From Aquilaria yunnanensis (taxonomy: Eukaryota; Streptophyta; Magnoliopsida; Malvales; Thymelaeaceae): 64,000 nucleotides of DNA. A program made the translations under genes and the position numbers. The notes beneath the pieces are model-generated. The model saw only the letters and a program-made list of their open reading frames with translations. It was not told the origin of the DNA and searched no databases. Where the stretch lies: positions 83,865,501-83,929,500 of the forward strand of contig CM077595.1 in NCBI GenBank assembly GCA_039654915.1, read 5' to 3'. Positions 60,801 to 64,000 of this stretch are shown piece by piece. How positions within the stretch are numbered: the stretch's first letter is position 1; each line of letters begins with the position of its first letter.

Positions 60801-62034
60801 GGGTAAGTTGGTTGGAATGTTTAAAGAGTACAATGCTACAACCACCTCCGGCCAATCAAGTTCTATGGTGGAACAAAAAAAAATTGCTTCAAAAAAGGCT
60901 AGGCATAGTGGGCTACTTCTTATTAGTATTGGTAAGGATCATATAAAGTCATTATATATGAAGCATAAATAGTAACAGAACAGTGCTGATCATAAATCTG
61001 AGTTAGATAAGTACCTAGCTGAAAACATTGTTGATGATGATGATGAATTTGATATATTGAAGTGGTGGAAGAACAATAGTAGTAACTATAGTTTTCTTTC
61101 AAAGATGGCAAGGGATATTTTAGCTATACCGATTTCCATCGTTGCTTATGAGAGTGCATTTAGTACTGAATATCGAGTGCTTGACACTTTTCATAGCTCT
61201 TTGACCCCAAAAACAGTAGAAGCACTTATTTGTTCTCAAGATTGGTTAAAAGCTGCACCACTTTTATTTGAGGTTGATGAAAGAATTGATGAACTTGAAC
61301 AAATTGAAACGGGTAAGTTAATTTTTTTAATGTCTATGGTTAGTAAATTAATATATATGCATATTGATACTTATGAATATTCTCTTGATATCATTTACAT
61401 GTTGATGGTTCACAAAGTTTTCCATGAAAACACCTAAGTTATCTTTTCCTCCCAATGCTAGTGGCAGCTGAAATGTTTTTCTTCCATTTCTCTTTTAGGT
61501 AAGAAAGCATTTTTTTAACCTTTGTTTTTCTAATTCATTCAAAGATGATAGATTGATATTATTTTGTTTGATTATAAATGATGTTTTTGGCACCATTGTC
61601 TAGGCATTGAGACTTGAGAAAGACATCTTTGCTTTGACGGTCTATGTTGATGGAGTGTTGTAGATAAGAAGTTTCTTAATTATGTGCTTTGGTGATGAAA
61701 AATATATAATTGGTTTATTATGCATGTAAGATTTAAGATGATAACTTTGACTTATTTTGAAATTTTTTATTTCTTATTTGTATTCATTTTATGGATTGGA
61801 TCGGATTGTATTTTAATTTTGTTATATATGTTATGTGATTATAGTAATTATTCTGTATAATGGATTTTGACATGTAAAAACCGCAATCAAACCGCAATTT
61901 ATATGGTGCAGTTTTTTTCAAATTCGTATACAAAGCGGTGCGATTACGGTTTCTAAAGTGTGAAACCGTTTAATATGTGGTGCGGTTACGGGTTTGGCTC
62001 TAAATTGCAATAAACCGCACCACGAACACCTCTA
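57813..62034 (+). mobile_element. Full-length hAT transposon, 4222 bp, with decayed transposase
   Basis: The left end is TAGGGATGTGCATAGAACTC and the right end on the other strand TAGAGGTGTTCGTGGTGCGG; both go on with GGTTTA/GGTTAACTTGCAA-like sequence. Both subterminal regions carry many AAACCGCA/TGCGGTTT words in either orientation, similar in type to the subterminal repeats of Ac. The flanking 8-mers (ggcacacc, gacccagc) agree at 5 of 8 positions, so the insertion is not young. A tandem repeat around CAAACCAGACACATA lies at 58270-58510. Confidence 0.75.
59238..61437 (+). pseudogene. hAT transposase pseudogene (BED finger and hAT dimerisation domain)
   Basis: The ATG follows a gttggtgtag acceptor. 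Residues about 50-100 form a BED-type zinc finger: SSLVWEHFKGL, TKCFNCGINYKFP, SSLWAHIDWC. After a single in-frame TAA (59790-59792) the same frame goes on with RNFLKTKTQKVCLTTDTWT and the hAT catalytic core (FRPIHSHKSEKVGKVLEKCL, LTITVDNAASND, RCCAHIINLIVKDGL). A run of eight T near 60549 shifts the frame at NNFF. The new frame gives HEIYRIKVALN and ILDPRYKFDFVKW, then TAG-TAA (60970-60975), then LAIPISIVAYESAFSTEYRV and LDTFHSSLTPKTVEALIC, the hAT C-terminal dimerisation region. Three nonsense codons and one frameshift exclude an active enzyme. Confidence 0.88.
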
Positions 62035-62900
62035 GACCCAGCCTATACTTGCTATCCCTAATTCCTTATTCCCAGCCTCCAGCTCACCCTTAAGGCCTCA
62101 ATCTAATTATTTCCTAACCTATTTCCAGCCTGAGCCTAGTAGCCTACCCTCAACCTAACTATTTCTAACCTAGCTAGCCATCATTGAACCTTCACTCACT
62201 TTCTCACATAATTTGCCGCCGCCTTCACTCTCCCTCACTTTCACTCACGTCGTTGCCTCCCTCACCCTCACTCACCTCTTCTTCCTTTCGCGCCGCTGTC
62301 CCGTCGCCTACCCCTCATGCCATCTTGCACTTGCAGACCGTTTGCCGTCCTTTGGTTAATCGTTTGTGTTGTCCTCGCACCACACACTGTCTGCCTCCCC
62401 CTCACACTGTCCTTGCACCGCACACCGTCCTCACGTAGCCGTCCATTGTCCTTGGATTAATTGTTCGTGTTGTTGTCCTTCGCCCTTTGCGTCGTCCATT
62501 CATCACCTTTTGTGTTGTCTATTCGTTGCGTCATTCCTTGTGTCGTCGTCTTCTGACTTTTGCAGCAAAGGAAATAACTATCGGCAACGGCAGTAGGGTA
62601 TCGGGTAAATTCGACTTTAACCCAAAATTTTAGGATTAAGGTCGGTTCAGGTTGGGATTTTTAGATTATAAAAGAGTGTATTTATTTCGGGTTTCAATCC
62701 GAACCCGACCCGAAAACAAAACTTTCACACTTACCCAAAGACAACTTTGCCCCTAGTTTGCCATGTTCCATAAGGCCGTAACAATACTGACAAGGAAAGC
62801 AAAAGATTTGAAAAGACCCTTAACTATGAATTAAAAATCAATTGGGGTCTCAGAATGAAAAACTTTTTTCTTTTTTTTTGTTCGTAAGAACAAAACTATA
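62035..62900. other. Gene-free stretch, C-rich in the middle
   Basis: 62160-62560 is CT/CA-rich (ctccctcactttcactcacg) and gives open frames that are low-complexity (Pro, Ser, His) on the plus strand. I do not take them for genes. Confidence 0.4.
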
Positions 62901-63120
62901 CTCCATCTTCCCAAATTCTTTACATCATTCAATTTTCAGTAATTAATTTTTAATTTTTAATTTTCAACATCTTAGTATATAAATAAAAAATATTTATATA
63001 TGAATGATAAATCAAGACATATATTTTTTAAAACTTTTTATAATAAATAATAATATAAATAAGTTCAAGTAAAATTAGGTAAAACAATCAAACGGAGCAA
63101 AGAAAGCAGGATAGAGGGAG
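62901..63120. mobile_element. Old Stowaway-type MITE
   Basis: The ends CTCCATCTTCCCAAATTC and AGCAGGATAGAGGGAG are a decayed inverted pair. The inside matches the 22242 family in the opposite orientation (AATGATAAATCAAGACATAT). Confidence 0.55.
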
Positions 63121-63608
63121 TGCAATTTAAGTTTCAAGCTATGCAATAGAATAGATTGGAAGTCTTCTTTCATTCAATCACTGACTCAAATGGTTCAGTT
63201 TTTTTTTCAATCAAAGGTTAAACTTTGAGTATTTCATTCCATAAGTCCAAAGCAAAGTTTTGAAGGATTGTTACCCAAAAAAGGGTTTTTCAGGGATTAA
63301 CTCTGATATTCTGTCCAAAGTGTTCTTCCATTACGAATTAAGCCATTTATCTCTGCAAATTTAACAATCTACCCCACGGAAGCCGGAAGGGAACCTGCAG
63401 CTGCAGATTCCAGACAGTTCCCAAATCCCAATCAGAATCCCTCGCGCGACATCGGAAACCACTGAGAAATACCCGCCACAGGCGCCTCTGGAATCCTCCC
63501 ATTCGCTTCCATTCTCGGAGCCTCCGATACGAACGAGGCTCAATCATGCGACTTACCTAAGCTTCCAGTAGAAAGAAGTAGAAACCTCCATTTTCTTGTT
63601 TTCATTTT
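63121..63608 (+). other. Promoter and leader of the last gene
   Basis: The sequence turns from AT-rich to more GC-rich near 63370. Minus-strand frames of about 60 codons here have no recognisable similarity. The leader ends ttttcattttATGGCT. Confidence 0.4.
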
Positions 63609-63866
63609 ATGGCTTCAATTGAGATCGACCGGTACCACCTGGTTCCGCTCTCTGTGACCTCACTCTGCGCCTGCTCATGCCGGCCGTATCCCAGGAAAGC
63701 CCTAGTTTTTGGTCGCCGAGTCACTAAGCTCAGTCTTAGCTGTGTCTTCGATGACTCCAAGTCTTCGTTTCCGGTTCGTCCGATCAGCATTTATGCCAAC
63801 AAGCGCGTTGTTACTGCCCTGGCACGCGCCGAGCATGACCAGCTGGGCAAGAGCAATGCCCCCAGG
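63609..63866 (+). CDS. First exon of a probable organelle-targeted protein (partial)
   Basis: The ATG has the ATGGCT context usual for plant starts. The frame reads MASIEIDRYHLVPLSVTS, then CACSCRPYPRKALVFGRR, VTKLSLSCVFDDSKSSFP and NKRVVTALARAEHDQLGKSN up to APR, then a GT donor (gtagtc) at 63867; the phase is intact. The first 60 residues are rich in Ser, Arg, Leu and Val, like a chloroplast transit peptide. The mature part begins near RVVTALARAEHD. The family cannot be named from 86 residues, and the rest of the gene lies beyond the window. Confidence 0.6.
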
Positions 63867-64000
63867 GTAGTCACTCTTTTCTGTCTTATCATGTGATGTC
63901 GTAGTGAAGAAGAAAACAAGTCCTAGAATTTTGAATTCTGATAATTTTTCTTAGCGCACTATTTCACCGCAACTTTATCTGAGAAGCATTGTGAGTCTTA

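Noticed and set aside
62184..62596. Plus-strand frames rich in Ser, Pro and His
   Set aside because: They come from CT/CA-rich low-complexity sequence; no start context, splice signals or domain.

Overview
The window is nuclear DNA from a flowering plant, probably a eudicot. The genes have many short exons and GT-AG introns, 5' leaders carry introns, and the protein families (MEE44-like nucleotidyltransferase, SPX, VAP27) are plant types. About half of the window is AT-rich transposon DNA: hAT, MULE, Stowaway, Helitron and LTR elements. Species was not determined. All exon borders were read by eye from splice sites, reading phase and family resemblance.

Layout. 1-567 is the 3' end of an unrecognised gene. 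1081-10296 is a complete 16-exon MEE44-like non-canonical poly(A)/uridylyl polymerase gene of about 1529 residues. 11.2-22.7 kb is a graveyard: two F-box pseudogenes, two fragments of a Kae1/OSGEP (GCP1-type) gene, a broken FMN-hydrolase-like gene, a LINE RNase H tail, several hAT elements with 8-bp target duplications, MULE-type elements and a MITE family. 22990-24674 (minus) is an SPX1/2/3-class phosphate-signalling gene with two PHR1 (P1BS) boxes upstream. 25-44.3 kb has no host gene that I can support. It holds a hAT-in-LTR-in-hAT nest, a duplicated AT-rich unit with a Stowaway insertion, a probable Helitron with an RPA-like remnant, a 3.46-kb solo LTR, another hAT MITE and a 1.8-kb MULE. 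45220-46230 is a single-exon membrane protein gene with a uORF. 49230-52762 is a VAP27 gene. Convergent to it, 53269-57510 (minus) encodes a UIM plus centrin-like EF-hand protein. 57813-62034 is a full-length hAT transposon with a decayed transposase. 63609 onward is the first exon of a probable organelle-targeted protein.

The host genes are separate plant transcription units; nothing suggests that they work together. The observation I rate highest is in the solo LTR: four copies of a roughly 40-nt foldback whose three helices have changed by paired, compensatory substitutions, as expected for a selected RNA or DNA structure. Next are the nested insertions with legible target duplications, the different subterminal repeat word carried by each hAT element, and the paired P1BS boxes at the SPX gene.
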